Source of the DNA: Ramlibacter rhizophilus
Lineage (GTDB): Bacteria > Pseudomonadota > Gammaproteobacteria > Burkholderiales > Burkholderiaceae_C
NCBI RefSeq assembly: GCF_004681965.1
Contig: NZ_SMLL01000003.1
Location: 678,704-742,703, forward strand
Direction: 5' to 3'
DNA length: 64,000 nt
Positions 41,646-50,900 of this stretch are shown one piece after another (the stretch's first letter is position 1; the number at the start of each line of letters is the position of its first letter). The translations under genes were made by a program, and so were the position numbers. The notes beneath the pieces were generated by a model. It did no database searches, had not been told where the DNA came from, and saw nothing but the letters and a program-made list of their open reading frames with translations.

Positions 41646-42963
41646 ACGACAGCGCCGTGAGCACCAGGGCGAGGGCACCGGCGCCCCAGAAGGCCCGCGG
41701 CGACTGCAGCGGCGCGATCCCGGGCAGGCCCTGGTAGGCCAGCAGGTAGCCGCCCCCCAGCCCCACGCCCCAGAGCAGCAGGCAATACACCACCAGCGAG
41801 GCCGTCGCGATGCCGAAGCTGCGCAGGACGAACACGCACACCGCCTGCAGCGAGTCGAACACGTGGTAGGCCGCCACCCAGGGCAGCAGCGCCGCGGCGA
41901 GGGCGACCACCGGCGGGTTGGGCCCGGCGAACAGGCGCGCGAGCGGCTGCTGCAGCAGCACCAGCGCCAGTGCGCTGGTCAGCGAGAGCGACAGCGCCAG
42001 TTGCAGCCCCAGGCGCAGCGCCTGCCGTGCCCGTGCGGGCTCGTTCGCACCCAGCCAGTAGCTCACGCGCGCGCTGGCCGCAATGCCCAGGGACAGCGGC
42101 ATCATGTACAGCAGGCCCGTGAGGCTGGCCGCCACCTGGTGGCTGGCCGCGGCCACGGTGCCCAGGCGAGCGATGAAGAGCGCCATGAGCGTGAAGGAGG
42201 TCACCTCCACCATGATCGCCAGCCCCGTGGGCACGCCCAGGCGCAGGAAGCCGCGCAGTGTCGGCACGTGGGGAGGCTCCAGGCGACGCCAGATGTCGTA
42301 GGGCCGGTACAGGGCCGCGCCGCGCAGCAGCAGTACCGCCACCCCCACCATGAGGCTGTTGACGGTGAGCGTGGCCCAGGCCGCGCCCGCAAGACCCTGG
42401 GCGGGCAGGCCGAGCCCGCCGAAGACGAACCAGATCGACAGCGGCACCTTCACCGCCAGCGAAGCGACCTGGATCCAGGTGACCAGGACCGGCTTGCCCA
42501 GGCTCTGGTTCAGCGTGCTGTAGAGGCGAAAGAGCAGGGCCGGCGGCAGCGCGAAGGCCAGGATGGCCAGGTAGTCGCGCACCGGTCCCTGCAGCTCGGG
42601 TGGCACCTGCGTGGCGCGCAGCAGCGGCCCGGGAAAGAGCAGCGCCAGCATCCCCACGGCGGCCGTGAGCGCCGACAGGTACAGCGACTGCCGCACCGAG
42701 CGGCCGAGTTCCTCGTGCCGTGCCGCGCCGCGCAGGTGCGCCCAGACCGGCAGCTGGGCCTGCAGCACGCCCATGAGGCCCACGAACACGCTGATGAACA
42801 CGGCCGAGGCCACCGACAGCGCAGCGAGCGCCTGCGGTGCGTAGCGGGCTGCGACCAGCGTGTCGGTGACGCCGAAGGCCATCACCGCCACCTGCCCGGC
42901 GAACACCGTGCCGGCGTGCCGGGCGATGGTGCGGACTTCTCCTGCGCGCGTGCCCGTCGTCAC
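41605..42963 (-). CDS. MATE-family multidrug efflux transporter
   Basis: About 452 residues with twelve hydrophobic helices in two bundles, the length and form of NorM-type antiporters that export cationic drugs with sodium or proton. Landmarks are GQVAVMAFGVTDTLVAARYA at the start, and GLMGVLQAQLPVWAHLRGA plus SYWLGANEPARARQALRLGL in the two halves. GTG 42963 is the likely start and overlaps the stop of the upstream glycosyltransferase gene (GTGA), so the two are coupled. The end overlaps phoR tail to tail. The substrate is unknown. Confidence 0.88.
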   Translation of the reverse strand: MTTGTRAGEVRTIARHAGTVFAGQVAVMAFGVTDTLVAARYAPQALAALSVASAVFISVFVGLMGVLQAQLPVWAHLRGAARHEELGRSVRQSLYLSALTAAVGMLALLFPGPLLRATQVPPELQGPVRDYLAILAFALPPALLFRLYSTLNQSLGKPVLVTWIQVASLAVKVPLSIWFVFGGLGLPAQGLAGAAWATLTVNSLMVGVAVLLLRGAALYRPYDIWRRLEPPHVPTLRGFLRLGVPTGLAIMVEVTSFTLMALFIARLGTVAAASHQVAASLTGLLYMMPLSLGIAASARVSYWLGANEPARARQALRLGLQLALSLSLTSALALVLLQQPLARLFAGPNPPVVALAAALLPWVAAYHVFDSLQAVCVFVLRSFGIATASLVVYCLLLWGVGLGGGYLLAYQGLPGIAPLQSPRAFWGAGALALVLTALSFMALLWRASRATR

Positions 42964-44654
42964 GGCGATGCGCGGCGGTACAGGCGCAGGGTGTCGTCGG
43001 CGTCGCGCGGACGGCGCACCGTGGTCACCCATTGCCAGCGGTCCATGGCCAGGGCCGCCTCCTCGTCCGGCGTCACGGCCGCGGCCAGCACGCGCCAGGG
43101 GCACTGCGGGCTGGCCCCGGCCTCGCGCAGCCGCAGCTCGCCGTGGTGGCGCAGGGCCGCCACCTGCGCGCGCGTGAGGCCGGCCACCTCGACGCAGCCC
43201 GGGCGGTCCAGGGCCGCCACGATGCCGCTGACCGAAGGCACGTAGCTGCGCGCGTAGTCCAGCACCGGCAGCCACAGCGACATCACCAGCAGCCAGCACA
43301 GCGCCGCGCCGCCGGCCGGCAGCACCAGCGACTTCCACAGCGCCGAACGGTGGCGTCCCACGCGCCAGCGCACCAGCCAGCCCCAGGCGAGAGTCCCGGC
43401 GAGGGCGGCCGCGAAGGCGACCACCGTGAAGCGGGGCTCGAAGCCCGGCAGCAGCCGCAGCACGTTGGCAGCCGGCTTGGCCGGCACGCCCGTCTGCAGC
43501 GAAATCCACACGACCCAGATCACCAGCACGCAGCCCGTGAAGAAGAGGAGCGTGAACCAGTCCACCAGCGCGGAAACCGTCCGGCTCAGCGTGGGCAAGG
43601 CAAAAGCCGCGAGTGCGGCGAGCGCCGGCAGGCCCAGCAGCAGGGCGCGGTCACTCGGTACGCTGGCGAGCGCGAATCCGAGGGTGATGACCCCGAAGCC
43701 CAGGGGCAGCGCCACGTGGCGGCTCTGCAAGCGGTGCCGCCAGCGCCACACGGTCCAGGCCGCCAGCGGCCAGGCCGGCCAGGTGAACCACAGCAGCAGG
43801 CGGGCGAAGCTGGGCCAGTCGCGGTCCCAGCCGTCCAGGCGCCAGCGCCACAGGTCCAGCACGCCCACCACGGCCGCCACGCCGGCACCGGCCGCCAGCA
43901 CGCCCAGCACCGTCGCCCGCCGGGCGCGGGCGGTCTCGAAAGGCAGCGCGGCACCCCGTTCGCGACCTTCCAGCCACAGCAGCGCGGCGCCAAGGGTCGC
44001 GAACAGGACGGCCAGCGTGGGAGCGCCCGCGAGCGCGAGGCCGAGCAGGCCCAGGAGCAGGCCGATCCAGGGCCAGGGTGCCGCCCGCGGCAGCGCCGCC
44101 AGGCCGTAGAAGACGAGGGCCGTGCAGCCCAGCTGGGCGAGGGCGGGGGTGGTTTCGTGCGAGAGCTGGGCGAGCCCCAGGCTGGCGATCAGGGCCAGCA
44201 GTCCGGCGTCGGCCAGGGCGCGGGCGTAGTCGGTGGGCCGCGCCTCGCCGCCGAAGGCGAAGGCCACCGGCTGCGCGCCGGGTCGGCGGGCCAGGTGGTA
44301 CAGGCCCCACCAGGTGCAGGCCAGCGTGAGCACCAGCAGGGCCACGAAGGGCACGCGGGCGGCGACGTCGGCCGGGACGCCCGGGGGCGCCGCCATGATG
44401 GCCCAGGCGCCCAGCCAGTAGGCCAGGAGCGACTCGAACTGCGGCGGCTGCCCGAGCAGGGTGGGTGCCATCCACGCCGCCTCTCCCTGCGCCAGCGCCA
44501 GCATGTAGCCGAAGGCCGTCATGTCCTGCGCCTTCCAGGGCTCCCGCCCGACGAAGCCGGGCAGCACGTAGGCCACGCACAGCAGCAGCAGCGCCCCGCG
44601 CGGCAGGGGCCGCACGGCGTGCTGGGCCACGATGGCAGGCGTGGGGTGGTTCAC
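42960..44654 (-). CDS. Polytopic membrane protein, PMT/ArnT-like glycosyltransferase (GT-C fold)
   Basis: A 564-residue inner-membrane protein with about 11-12 hydrophobic helices. The first periplasmic loop GFVGREPWKAQDMTAFGYML resembles the acidic donor-binding loop of GT39/GT83 enzymes (ArnT, PMT), which use polyprenyl-linked sugars. A soluble C-terminal domain of about 100 residues (from SYVPSVSGIVAALD) follows. The acceptor is unknown; lipid A or an exported lipid is possible. It lies between rpmE2 and the MATE gene, separated from rpmE2 by a terminator. Confidence 0.75.
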   Translation of the reverse strand: MNHPTPAIVAQHAVRPLPRGALLLLCVAYVLPGFVGREPWKAQDMTAFGYMLALAQGEAAWMAPTLLGQPPQFESLLAYWLGAWAIMAAPPGVPADVAARVPFVALLVLTLACTWWGLYHLARRPGAQPVAFAFGGEARPTDYARALADAGLLALIASLGLAQLSHETTPALAQLGCTALVFYGLAALPRAAPWPWIGLLLGLLGLALAGAPTLAVLFATLGAALLWLEGRERGAALPFETARARRATVLGVLAAGAGVAAVVGVLDLWRWRLDGWDRDWPSFARLLLWFTWPAWPLAAWTVWRWRHRLQSRHVALPLGFGVITLGFALASVPSDRALLLGLPALAALAAFALPTLSRTVSALVDWFTLLFFTGCVLVIWVVWISLQTGVPAKPAANVLRLLPGFEPRFTVVAFAAALAGTLAWGWLVRWRVGRHRSALWKSLVLPAGGAALCWLLVMSLWLPVLDYARSYVPSVSGIVAALDRPGCVEVAGLTRAQVAALRHHGELRLREAGASPQCPWRVLAAAVTPDEEAALAMDRWQWVTTVRRPRDADDTLRLYRRASP

Positions 44655-44690
44655 TCGGTCGGCGTGGAGGCTGCTTGGAAAAGGCGCAAG

Positions 44691-44722
44691 AAAAAGGGCA
44701 GCACGGTCACCCGGGCTGCCCT
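44691..44722 (-). terminator. Terminator after rpmE2
   Basis: On the minus strand AGGGCAGC (44722-44715) and GCTGCCCT (44702-44695) form an 8-bp stem with a 12-base loop, followed directly by a run of five T (44695-44691). This is a good intrinsic terminator for rpmE2, 21 bp after its stop, and it lies before the glycosyltransferase start at 44654. Confidence 0.8.
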
Positions 44723-44742
44723 GGTTCGGAACGCGCGCCGGC

Positions 44743-44997
44743 TTACTTGGCGGCGGTCTTGCCGAAGCGATTGCGGAACTTCTCGACGCGGCCGCCCATG
44801 GTGTCCACCGACTTCTGCGTGCCGGTGTAGAAGGGGTGCGACTCGCTGGAGGTGTCCAGCTTGTAGAGGGGGTATTCCTTGCCCTCGAAGGTGTCGGTCT
44901 CGCGGGTGTTGCAGCACGAGCGCGTGACGAACTTGAAACCGTTGGAGAGGTCCACGAAGAGGACTTCGCGGTAGTTGGGGTGCTTGCCTTCTTGCAT
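44743..44997 (-). CDS. rpmE2: Ribosomal protein bL31, type B (zinc-free form)
   Basis: An 84-residue protein. It begins [20 protein letters not shown] with [20 protein letters not shown], the pattern of type B L31, which lacks the zinc-binding CxxC set of type A; only an adjacent Cys pair remains. It ends with HPFYTGTQK and a basic tail. In many bacteria the B form is used when zinc is scarce, but in Burkholderiales it is often the main copy. No Zur-like site was recognised. It follows rho with 91 bp between, and has its own -10 box. Confidence 0.95.
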   Translation of the reverse strand: MQEGKHPNYREVLFVDLSNGFKFVTRSCCNTRETDTFEGKEYPLYKLDTSSESHPFYTGTQKSVDTMGGRVEKFRNRFGKTAAK

Positions 44998-45068
44998 GAA
45001 AGAGGTCCTGGTTGCAGGTGCGGGAGCCGGTCCGGCCGATCCGGGCTACTTTCCGCGGGAAACCGGCG

Positions 45069-45074
45069 ATTATA
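45069..45074 (-). promoter_or_regulatory. Promoter -10 of rpmE2
   Basis: On the minus strand TATAAT occupies 45074-45069 in the gap between rho and rpmE2, about 70 bp before the rpmE2 start. No clear -35 was identified. It suggests rpmE2 can be transcribed independently of rho. Confidence 0.55.
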
Positions 45075-45088
45075 GCGGCGGCCGGGGT

Positions 45089-46354
45089 TCAGCCACCCCG
45101 GCGCATCATGTCGAAGAACTCCACGTTGGTCTTCGTGGCCTTCATGGACTTGAGCACCATCTCCATGGCTTCGATCTCGTCCATGTTGTACATGAACTGC
45201 CGCAGGATCCGGGTCTTCTGCAGGATCTCGGGCGCCAGGAGCAGTTCCTCGCGGCGGGTGCCGGAGCGATTGAGCTGGATGGAGGGGAACACGCGCTTTT
45301 CGTACAGGCGCCGGTCCAGGTGCAGCTCGCAGTTGCCGGTGCCCTTGAACTCCTCGAAGATCACTTCGTCCATGCGGCTGCCGGTGTCGATCAGCGCCGT
45401 GGCGATGATGGTGAGCGAGCCGCCTTCCTCCACGTTGCGCGCCGCGCCGAGGAAGCGCTTGGGGCGCTGCAGCGCGTTGGAGTCCACGCCGCCGGTGAGC
45501 ACCTTGCCCGAGGAGGGCACCACGTTGTTGTAGGCGCGGGCCAGCCGGGTGATGGAGTCCAGCAGGATCACCACGTCCTTCTTCAGCTCCACCAGGCGCT
45601 TGGCGCGCTCGATCACCATTTCGGCCACGTGCACGTGGCGGGCGGCGGGCTCGTCGAAGGTGGAGGCGATGACCTCGGCCTTCACCGAGCGCTGCATGTC
45701 GGTCACTTCCTCGGGCCGCTCGTCCACCAGCAGCACCATCATGTAGCTGTCCGGGTAGTTGGCCGAGATGGCATGGGCGATGTGCTGCATCATCACCGTC
45801 TTGCCGCTCTTGGGCGGCGCGACGATCAGCGCGCGCTGGCCCTTGCCGATGGGGGCGATGATGTCGATCACGCGCCCGGTGATGTTCTCCTCGCCCTTGA
45901 TGCCGTCGCGCTCGAGCTTCATCTGCTCGCGCGGGAACAGCGGCGTGAGGTTCTCGAACATGATCTTGTGCTTGTTGTCCTCCGGCGCGCGGCCGTTGAC
46001 CTTGTCAAGCTTGGTGAGGGCGAAGTAGCGCTCGCCGTCCTTGGGCGTGCGCACCTCGCCCTCGATCATGTCGCCGGTGTGCAGGTTGAAGCGCCGCACC
46101 TGGCTGGGCGAGATGTAGATGTCGTCGGTGCTGGCGGTGTAGCTGGTGTCGGGGCTGCGCAGGAAGCCGAAGCCGTCGGGCAGGATCTCCAGCACGCCGT
46201 CGGCGAAGACCTGTTCACCCGCGCGAGCGCGCTTCTTGATGATGGCAAACATCAGCTCCTGCTTGCGCATGCGCCCGGTGTTCTCGATCTCGAGCTCTTC
46301 GGCTTGCTTGAGGACTTCGGAGACGTGCAGGGCCTTGAGTTCGTTTAAGTGCAT
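45089..46354 (-). CDS. rho: Transcription termination factor Rho
   Basis: A 421-residue hexameric RNA helicase. The N-terminal helical domain begins [20 protein letters not shown]. The cold-shock-like RNA-binding domain has DGFGFLRS and [16 protein letters not shown]. The ATPase core has Walker A APPKSGKT, Walker [16 protein letters not shown] with the Q-loop, and the R-loop GKVLTGG. Length matches E. coli Rho (419). It lies downstream of trxA, as in most proteobacteria, behind a separate -10 box at 46493-46498. Confidence 0.97.
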   Translation of the reverse strand: MHLNELKALHVSEVLKQAEELEIENTGRMRKQELMFAIIKKRARAGEQVFADGVLEILPDGFGFLRSPDTSYTASTDDIYISPSQVRRFNLHTGDMIEGEVRTPKDGERYFALTKLDKVNGRAPEDNKHKIMFENLTPLFPREQMKLERDGIKGEENITGRVIDIIAPIGKGQRALIVAPPKSGKTVMMQHIAHAISANYPDSYMMVLLVDERPEEVTDMQRSVKAEVIASTFDEPAARHVHVAEMVIERAKRLVELKKDVVILLDSITRLARAYNNVVPSSGKVLTGGVDSNALQRPKRFLGAARNVEEGGSLTIIATALIDTGSRMDEVIFEEFKGTGNCELHLDRRLYEKRVFPSIQLNRSGTRREELLLAPEILQKTRILRQFMYNMDEIEAMEMVLKSMKATKTNVEFFDMMRRGG

Positions 46355-46492
46355 GGCGTGGGACTCGCGATGACACCCCTTGCGGAGTTCTTGTTGGGGA
46401 TGAACGGGGAAGGTTCGAAAGCGAGGCCGAGGGTTGCCTCACGAACCGGAACTCGAACTGGCCGCCAAGGCCGGCGCCAGTGAATGACGGGC

Positions 46493-46498
46493 ATTATA
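46493..46498 (-). promoter_or_regulatory. Promoter -10 of rho
   Basis: A perfect TATAAT on the minus strand (46498-46493) follows the trxA terminator directly and precedes a leader of about 140 nt before the rho start. The -35 region would overlap the terminator hairpin and is not a good match. The long leader could host Rho autoregulation, as in E. coli, but no specific structure was resolved; 46355-46490 contains no gene. Confidence 0.6.
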
Positions 46499-46504
46499 GG
46501 GATG

Positions 46505-46528
46505 AAAAAAGGGCCCCGAGGGGCCCTT
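46505..46528 (-). terminator. Intrinsic terminator of trxA
   Basis: On the minus strand AAGGGCCC (46528-46521) and GGGCCCTT (46516-46509) form an 8-bp perfect stem with a four-base loop, ending in a T-run at 46510-46505 that overlaps the stem's last bases. It lies 24 bp after the trxA stop and separates trxA from rho. Confidence 0.88.
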
Positions 46529-46552
46529 GGCTTTGCCGACCGTGGCTGGGGT

Positions 46553-46885
46553 TCACGCGAGTTGCTGGTCGATGAAGGCGGTGAGCTGAGCCTTGCTCAT
46601 GGCGCCGACCTTGGTGGCGGCGAGCTGGCCGCCCTTGAACAGCATCAGCGTGGGGATGCCGCGGATGCCGAACTTGGCCGGGATGTCGCGGTTCTCGTCG
46701 ACGTTCATCTTCGCGACCACCAGCTTGTCCTGGTAGGCGGTGGACACCTCGTCCAGGATGGGGGCGATCATCTTGCAGGGGCCGCACCACTCGGCCCAGT
46801 AGTCGACCAGCACGGGCTTGTCGGACTGCAGGACGTCGGACTCGAAGGACTTGTCGGAGATGTGCTTGATGAGATCGCTGGCCAT
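46553..46885 (-). CDS. trxA: Thioredoxin
   Basis: A 110-residue thioredoxin with the active site [17 protein letters not shown], the cis-proline in [13 protein letters not shown] and a conserved C-terminal helix. It is a general disulfide reductant in the cytoplasm. The start ATG 46885 has AGGAAG upstream on the minus strand. It is divergent from the flavoprotein gene at 47040, sharing a 154-bp gap, and followed by a clear terminator. Confidence 0.97.
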   Translation of the reverse strand: MASDLIKHISDKSFESDVLQSDKPVLVDYWAEWCGPCKMIAPILDEVSTAYQDKLVVAKMNVDENRDIPAKFGIRGIPTLMLFKGGQLAATKVGAMSKAQLTAFIDQQLA

Positions 46886-47039
46886 GATGCGCTTCCTGGT
46901 TGCGGCGGCCCTGCCGCCGGCGGATACAGTGCGGGCATTGTGACAGAAACCTCTTTCCCGCAGCGCGCCCCCGCTCGGCCTGGAATGCTATGGATGCGAT
47001 AGCGACGCACGCATCCGCCCACCGCAGCGTGGCGCTGGT

Positions 47040-48290
47040 ATGACCGTCGCCGTGATCGGCGCCGGCCCGGCGGGCCTGGCCGCCGCCGAGTGCCTCGCGC
47101 AGGCGGGCCTGGCGGTGCACGTCTTCGACGCCATGCCCTCGGCCGGGCGCAAGTTCCTGCTGGCCGGCCGGGGCGGCCTGAACCTCACGCATTCGGAGCC
47201 GCTGGACGATGTCCTGCGCCGCTTCCGGCCGGCCGAGCCGCTGCTGGCGCAGGCCGTGCGCGACTTCGGCCCCGAGGCCCTGCGCGGCTGGGCCGCGGGC
47301 CTGGGCATCGAGACCTTCGTGGGCAGCTCGGGCCGGGTCTTTCCGCGCGAGATGAAGGCCGCGCCCCTGCTGCGCGCGTGGATGCACCGGCTGCGCGCGG
47401 CGGGCGTGGTGTTCCACATGCGGCATCGCTGGTGCGGCTTCGAGGCCCGCACCTCGGAGGCCGCGCCGCCGGTGCTTCGCTTCCTCACCCCTGCGGGCGA
47501 GCAGACGCACGAGGCCCGCGCCGTGGTGCTCGCCCTGGGCGGCGCGAGCTGGCCGCGCCTCGGCTCGGACGGCGCCTGGGTGCCGCTGCTCGAAGCGCAG
47601 GGCGTGGCGGTCGCGCCGCTCGCGCCGTCCAACTGCGGCTTCGACGTGGCGGGCGGCTGGAGCGAGCACTTCGCGAGCCGCCATGCGGGCCAGCCCCTGA
47701 AGACGGTGGCCATCGAGGTGGACGGCCGCATGCGGCGCGGCGAGTTCGTCGCCACCGCCACGGGGATCGAGGGCAGCCTCGTCTATGCGGCTTCGGCGGC
47801 CCTGCGCGAGCGCATCGCCCGTGAGGGGGAGGCTCTGCTGCACATCGACCTGCTGCCTGCGCGCACGCCCGCGCAGGTCCTGGCCGAAGTGGCGCATCCG
47901 CGCGGTTCGCGCTCGCTGTCCAGCCACCTCAAGAGCCGGCTGGGCCTGGACGGCATCAAGCTGTCGCTGCTGTACGAGTGCCTGCCGCGCGAGGACATGC
48001 AGGCGCCCGGGCGCCTGGCCGCGGCCATCAAGTCATTGCCGCTGCGCCTGGCCCGGCCGAGGCCGCTCGAGGAGGCAATCAGCACCGCCGGCGGCGTGCG
48101 CTTCGACGCGCTCGATGACGGCCTGATGCTGCGGGCCTGCCCCGGCGTCTTCTGCGCCGGCGAGATGCTGGACTGGGAGGCGCCCACCGGCGGGTACCTG
48201 CTCACCGCGAGCTTCGCCACGGGGCGGCGCGCGGCGGGCGGGGTGCGGGACTGGCTGTCCCTCAGAACTGCATCCGGTAGTACAGGCTGA
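47040..48290 (+). CDS. FAD-dependent oxidoreductase (HI0933/YhiN-like, TIGR03862-type flavoprotein)
   Basis: A 416-residue protein. The dinucleotide fold is VAVIGAGPAGLAAAECLAQA. Family features follow: AGRKFLLAGRGGLNLTHSEP, SSGRVFPREMKAAPLLRAW and a C-terminal FAD contact GVFCAGEMLDWEAPTGGYLL. This matches the BaiN/HI0933 group, whose reaction is mostly uncharacterised. Its 3' end overlaps the end of the convergent gene at 48262-48771 by 29 bp. Confidence 0.88.
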   Translation: MTVAVIGAGPAGLAAAECLAQAGLAVHVFDAMPSAGRKFLLAGRGGLNLTHSEPLDDVLRRFRPAEPLLAQAVRDFGPEALRGWAAGLGIETFVGSSGRVFPREMKAAPLLRAWMHRLRAAGVVFHMRHRWCGFEARTSEAAPPVLRFLTPAGEQTHEARAVVLALGGASWPRLGSDGAWVPLLEAQGVAVAPLAPSNCGFDVAGGWSEHFASRHAGQPLKTVAIEVDGRMRRGEFVATATGIEGSLVYAASAALRERIAREGEALLHIDLLPARTPAQVLAEVAHPRGSRSLSSHLKSRLGLDGIKLSLLYECLPREDMQAPGRLAAAIKSLPLRLARPRPLEEAISTAGGVRFDALDDGLMLRACPGVFCAGEMLDWEAPTGGYLLTASFATGRRAAGGVRDWLSLRTASGSTG

Positions 48291-48771
48291 CCTTGCCCTT
48301 GCGCGGTCGCAGTGACACGCGGGCGCCGTTGTCCAACTGCATGCCCAGGAGATCGCGCAGCGACACCCGCCGCGGCGCGGACAGCTGCATTTCCACGCGG
48401 GCGCCGTAGAGCGGCTCGTCATCCAGCGCGCCGTCCAAGCGGGGCGTGGGCGTGACGCGGTGCCAGACCTGGGCGTCGAACTGCCGTCCCGCGACCGGGG
48501 CGGGGCGCCAGCGCAGGCCGAGGTTCAGGACCGCCGGCTGGACCGCCGAGGCGCGCTCGGGTGCCAGGCTGGCGATCTGGGTGGGAGGGCCCGATGCCGG
48601 CTGGGCCAGCAGGAGCAGGTCGATATGCGGCAGCGCGGCAGAACCCGGCGGCGGCTCCGGTGGCGCAGCGATCGCGGGCCCGGCCAGCAGCGCGGTGCAG
48701 GCGGCCAAACGCTTCCATTTCACCCGGGCCTGGGACCCGGGCCGACCCGCGCACGGTGCGACGAGTGCCAT
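48262..48771 (-). CDS. Small exported protein, possible outer-membrane component
   Basis: A 169-residue protein of unknown function. The ATG at 48771 has a strong GGGAGG ribosome site; a basic stretch (SQARVKWKRL) then leads into a hydrophobic signal segment AACTALLAGPAIAAP (about residues 21-35). The mature part is proline-rich, then alternates polar and hydrophobic residues, with RVSLRPRKGKVSLYYRMQF at the end. A terminal Phe after an amphipathic strand is the hallmark of outer-membrane barrels, but the protein is short for one. It is convergent with the flavoprotein gene and divergent from sodC. Confidence 0.65.
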   Translation of the reverse strand: MALVAPCAGRPGSQARVKWKRLAACTALLAGPAIAAPPEPPPGSAALPHIDLLLLAQPASGPPTQIASLAPERASAVQPAVLNLGLRWRPAPVAGRQFDAQVWHRVTPTPRLDGALDDEPLYGARVEMQLSAPRRVSLRDLLGMQLDNGARVSLRPRKGKVSLYYRMQF

Positions 48772-48963
48772 GGCGAACCTCCCTGTCTGTCTCTCTGTTT
48801 GCAAGCAGAGTAGATCGCCCGCCGTCGGGCTCGAGTGGGATCGTGGCTCGGCCGCGTGTAGTCGGCGTCTTATCCACGAGCCGGCCGCCACGACCTAAGA
48901 TGCGGCGGGCCGGCACGGCCACCGTGCAAGTGCTCCACCCACCCAGCCAAGCAAGGAGACATC

Positions 48964-49515
48964 ATGAACAACAAGCACCTCTTCACCTTCGCGGCCTGCG
49001 CCGCGCTGCTGGCCGGTTGCGGCACCGGCATGGGCGGCATGGGCGGCATGGGGGGCGGTTCAGCCGCGCCCCAGGCGGTCGCCCGCCTGCAGCCCACCGC
49101 CGGCAACCAGGTCACCGGCACCGCCACCTTCACGCAGCGCCAGGGCGGGGTCCACGTGGCCGGCGAAGTGCGGGGCCTGAAACCCAACTCGGAGCACGGC
49201 TTCCACGTGCACGAGAAGGGCGACTGCTCCAGCCGCGACGCCACCAGCGCCGGCGGGCATTTCAACCCCGGTGGGCATCCGCACGGCATGCCCGGGCACG
49301 GTGCGCACCATGCCGGCGACATGCCCAACCTCAAAGCCGACGCCGCGGGCGTGGCCCGCTTCGACGTCACGCTGCCGGCACTGAGCGTGGCCAGTGGCGC
49401 CAATGCCGTCACCGGGCGCGGCCTTGTCGTGCATGCCGGCCCCGACGACTATCGCAGCCAGCCCGCGGGCGACTCGGGCCCGCGCCTGGCCTGCGCCGTG
49501 ATCACGCGCGCCTGA
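48964..49515 (+). CDS. sodC: Copper/zinc superoxide dismutase, lipoprotein form
   Basis: A 183-residue envelope enzyme that removes superoxide. The signal peptide ends in lipobox LLAGC (Cys at residue 19), so it is probably lipid-anchored. A Gly/Met linker GMGGMGGMGGG follows. Metal ligands are in GFHVHEKGDC and GGHFNPGGHPHG, with a His/Gly-rich insert, and GRGLVVHAGPDDY; the disulfide partner is in SGPRLACAVI. The ATG 48964 has AAGGAG upstream. Confidence 0.94.
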   Translation: MNNKHLFTFAACAALLAGCGTGMGGMGGMGGGSAAPQAVARLQPTAGNQVTGTATFTQRQGGVHVAGEVRGLKPNSEHGFHVHEKGDCSSRDATSAGGHFNPGGHPHGMPGHGAHHAGDMPNLKADAAGVARFDVTLPALSVASGANAVTGRGLVVHAGPDDYRSQPAGDSGPRLACAVITRA

Positions 49516-49519
49516 AGCG

Positions 49520-50752
49520 TCAGGCCGCGCGGGTGGTGCGCCAGCGCTGCACCTCCAGGATGCCGCCGCCCAGCCCGGCCAGCGTGACCGCCGCGATGGC
49601 GATCACGCCGGCCACCGGCACGTTGGCCAGCAGCAGGACGAGCAGCAGGGCCAGGGCCACGAAGAGCAGTTCGAGGCCGAAGCGACCCGGCCCCTCGCCC
49701 AGGGGCTGGCGGCGCATCGCGCGGCGAAGCAGCCGCGCGATGAACACGGCGCCCAGGAGCAGCCCCAGCAGGAGCAGCAAGGGCAGGAGCGACAGCACCA
49801 TCACCCCGAGCGGAATGCCGATGATGGTGATGAACAGAAGCCCCGCGATCACCGGCACCGCGAACGTGGCGAGCAGGCCCAGGCCGAGGCTCGCACCCGG
49901 GTGGCTTCGGATGCGTTCGGCCGAGCGGAACGCCAGGCCCGGTGCCACCAGCAGCAGCACCGCCGCGAAGGCCAGCAGCCCCAGGAAGAACAGCACGGCG
50001 CCGATGCCGGCCGCCCAGGCCGACGCCTGGGATGCCTCGCGCGGCACGGGCGCCGGCATGCGTGGCTCGCGCGGCTCGGTGCGCGGGGCCGCCTGCGCGT
50101 CCTCGCGCGTGACCGGACCGGTCACCACCGCGCCTTCGGCGCGCCGCAGTTCGCTGTCGCTGGTGTAGCGCAGCGCGCCCTGGATGCGTGCCTGCGGACC
50201 CAGCTCGATGGTCTGGGCCGAAAGGCGTGCGTCGCCGGCGATCTCGCCGTCGATCACGATGCGGCGCGCGCGCGCATCCAGGTCCTGCCCGAGCCGGCCC
50301 GCCACGGACACCTCGCCACCGTAGAGCCGTGTCTGCCCTTCCACGCGCGTGGCCGGGCCCAGGCGCACGTTGCCGCCGATGACCCGCAGCTCGCCGCCGA
50401 TGGCGGTGTCGATGTGCACGTCACCGCCGCCCGCGCGCAGGTCCTCGCCCACGGGCTGCAGCACCTCCACCGAACCGCCTGCCAGCGAGGCGTCGCCCGC
50501 CACCGGCTGGTCCAGCAGCACGCGGCCGCCCGCCGCGGAGAAGTCGCCCGGCACCGGGGCCGACAGGCGCACCTGCCCGCCGGCGGTATAGACGTTGCGG
50601 TCGATGTGCACGGCGGCCGCGCCATCGCCTGCCTCGCCGCGCACCTGGGCGCCAGCCGGCATGGGCGAGAGCGGGGCCAGCGCTCCGGCCAGGGCCAGCA
50701 GCCCGCCGAGGAGGCGGCGCCGCGCGAAAACGGTTGCGGTGGCTTGGGTCAT
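49520..50752 (-). CDS. Bactofilin-like beta-repeat protein with C-terminal membrane domain
   Basis: A 410-residue exported protein of unknown function. The start ATG 50752 follows AAGGAG. A signal sequence with an arginine pair (FARRRLLGGLLALAGALAPL) ends near PAGAQ. Residues about 45-205 are short beta repeats of the type VGEDLRAGGGDVHIDTAIGG, as in polymer-forming cytoskeletal (bactofilin) proteins. A proline/arginine linker leads to about four membrane helices (240-400). The arrangement suggests an extracytoplasmic beta-helix anchored in the inner membrane. It converges with sodC, with four bases between the stops. Confidence 0.72.
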   Translation of the reverse strand: MTQATATVFARRRLLGGLLALAGALAPLSPMPAGAQVRGEAGDGAAAVHIDRNVYTAGGQVRLSAPVPGDFSAAGGRVLLDQPVAGDASLAGGSVEVLQPVGEDLRAGGGDVHIDTAIGGELRVIGGNVRLGPATRVEGQTRLYGGEVSVAGRLGQDLDARARRIVIDGEIAGDARLSAQTIELGPQARIQGALRYTSDSELRRAEGAVVTGPVTREDAQAAPRTEPREPRMPAPVPREASQASAWAAGIGAVLFFLGLLAFAAVLLLVAPGLAFRSAERIRSHPGASLGLGLLATFAVPVIAGLLFITIIGIPLGVMVLSLLPLLLLLGLLLGAVFIARLLRRAMRRQPLGEGPGRFGLELLFVALALLLVLLLANVPVAGVIAIAAVTLAGLGGGILEVQRWRTTRAA

Positions 50753-50900
50753 GGGATCACTCCTTGGTTCGTACTTTTCAGCCATCGTGCCAAGCCGGCG
50801 GCGCGGCTGGCTTGCCCGCGTTGCCGCCATGGCCTACGCTGGTGCCCCGGGGGGCTTCCAGCCACGTTGGCCCGCCTGCCGCCCGATGAGGAGACAAGCC

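Noticed and set aside
46900..46960. A CTGTCAC heptamer on the minus strand upstream of trxA as a Pho box
   Set aside because: Only one heptamer fits; the next positions at 11-bp steps (CCCGCAC, TGTATCC) are poor matches.
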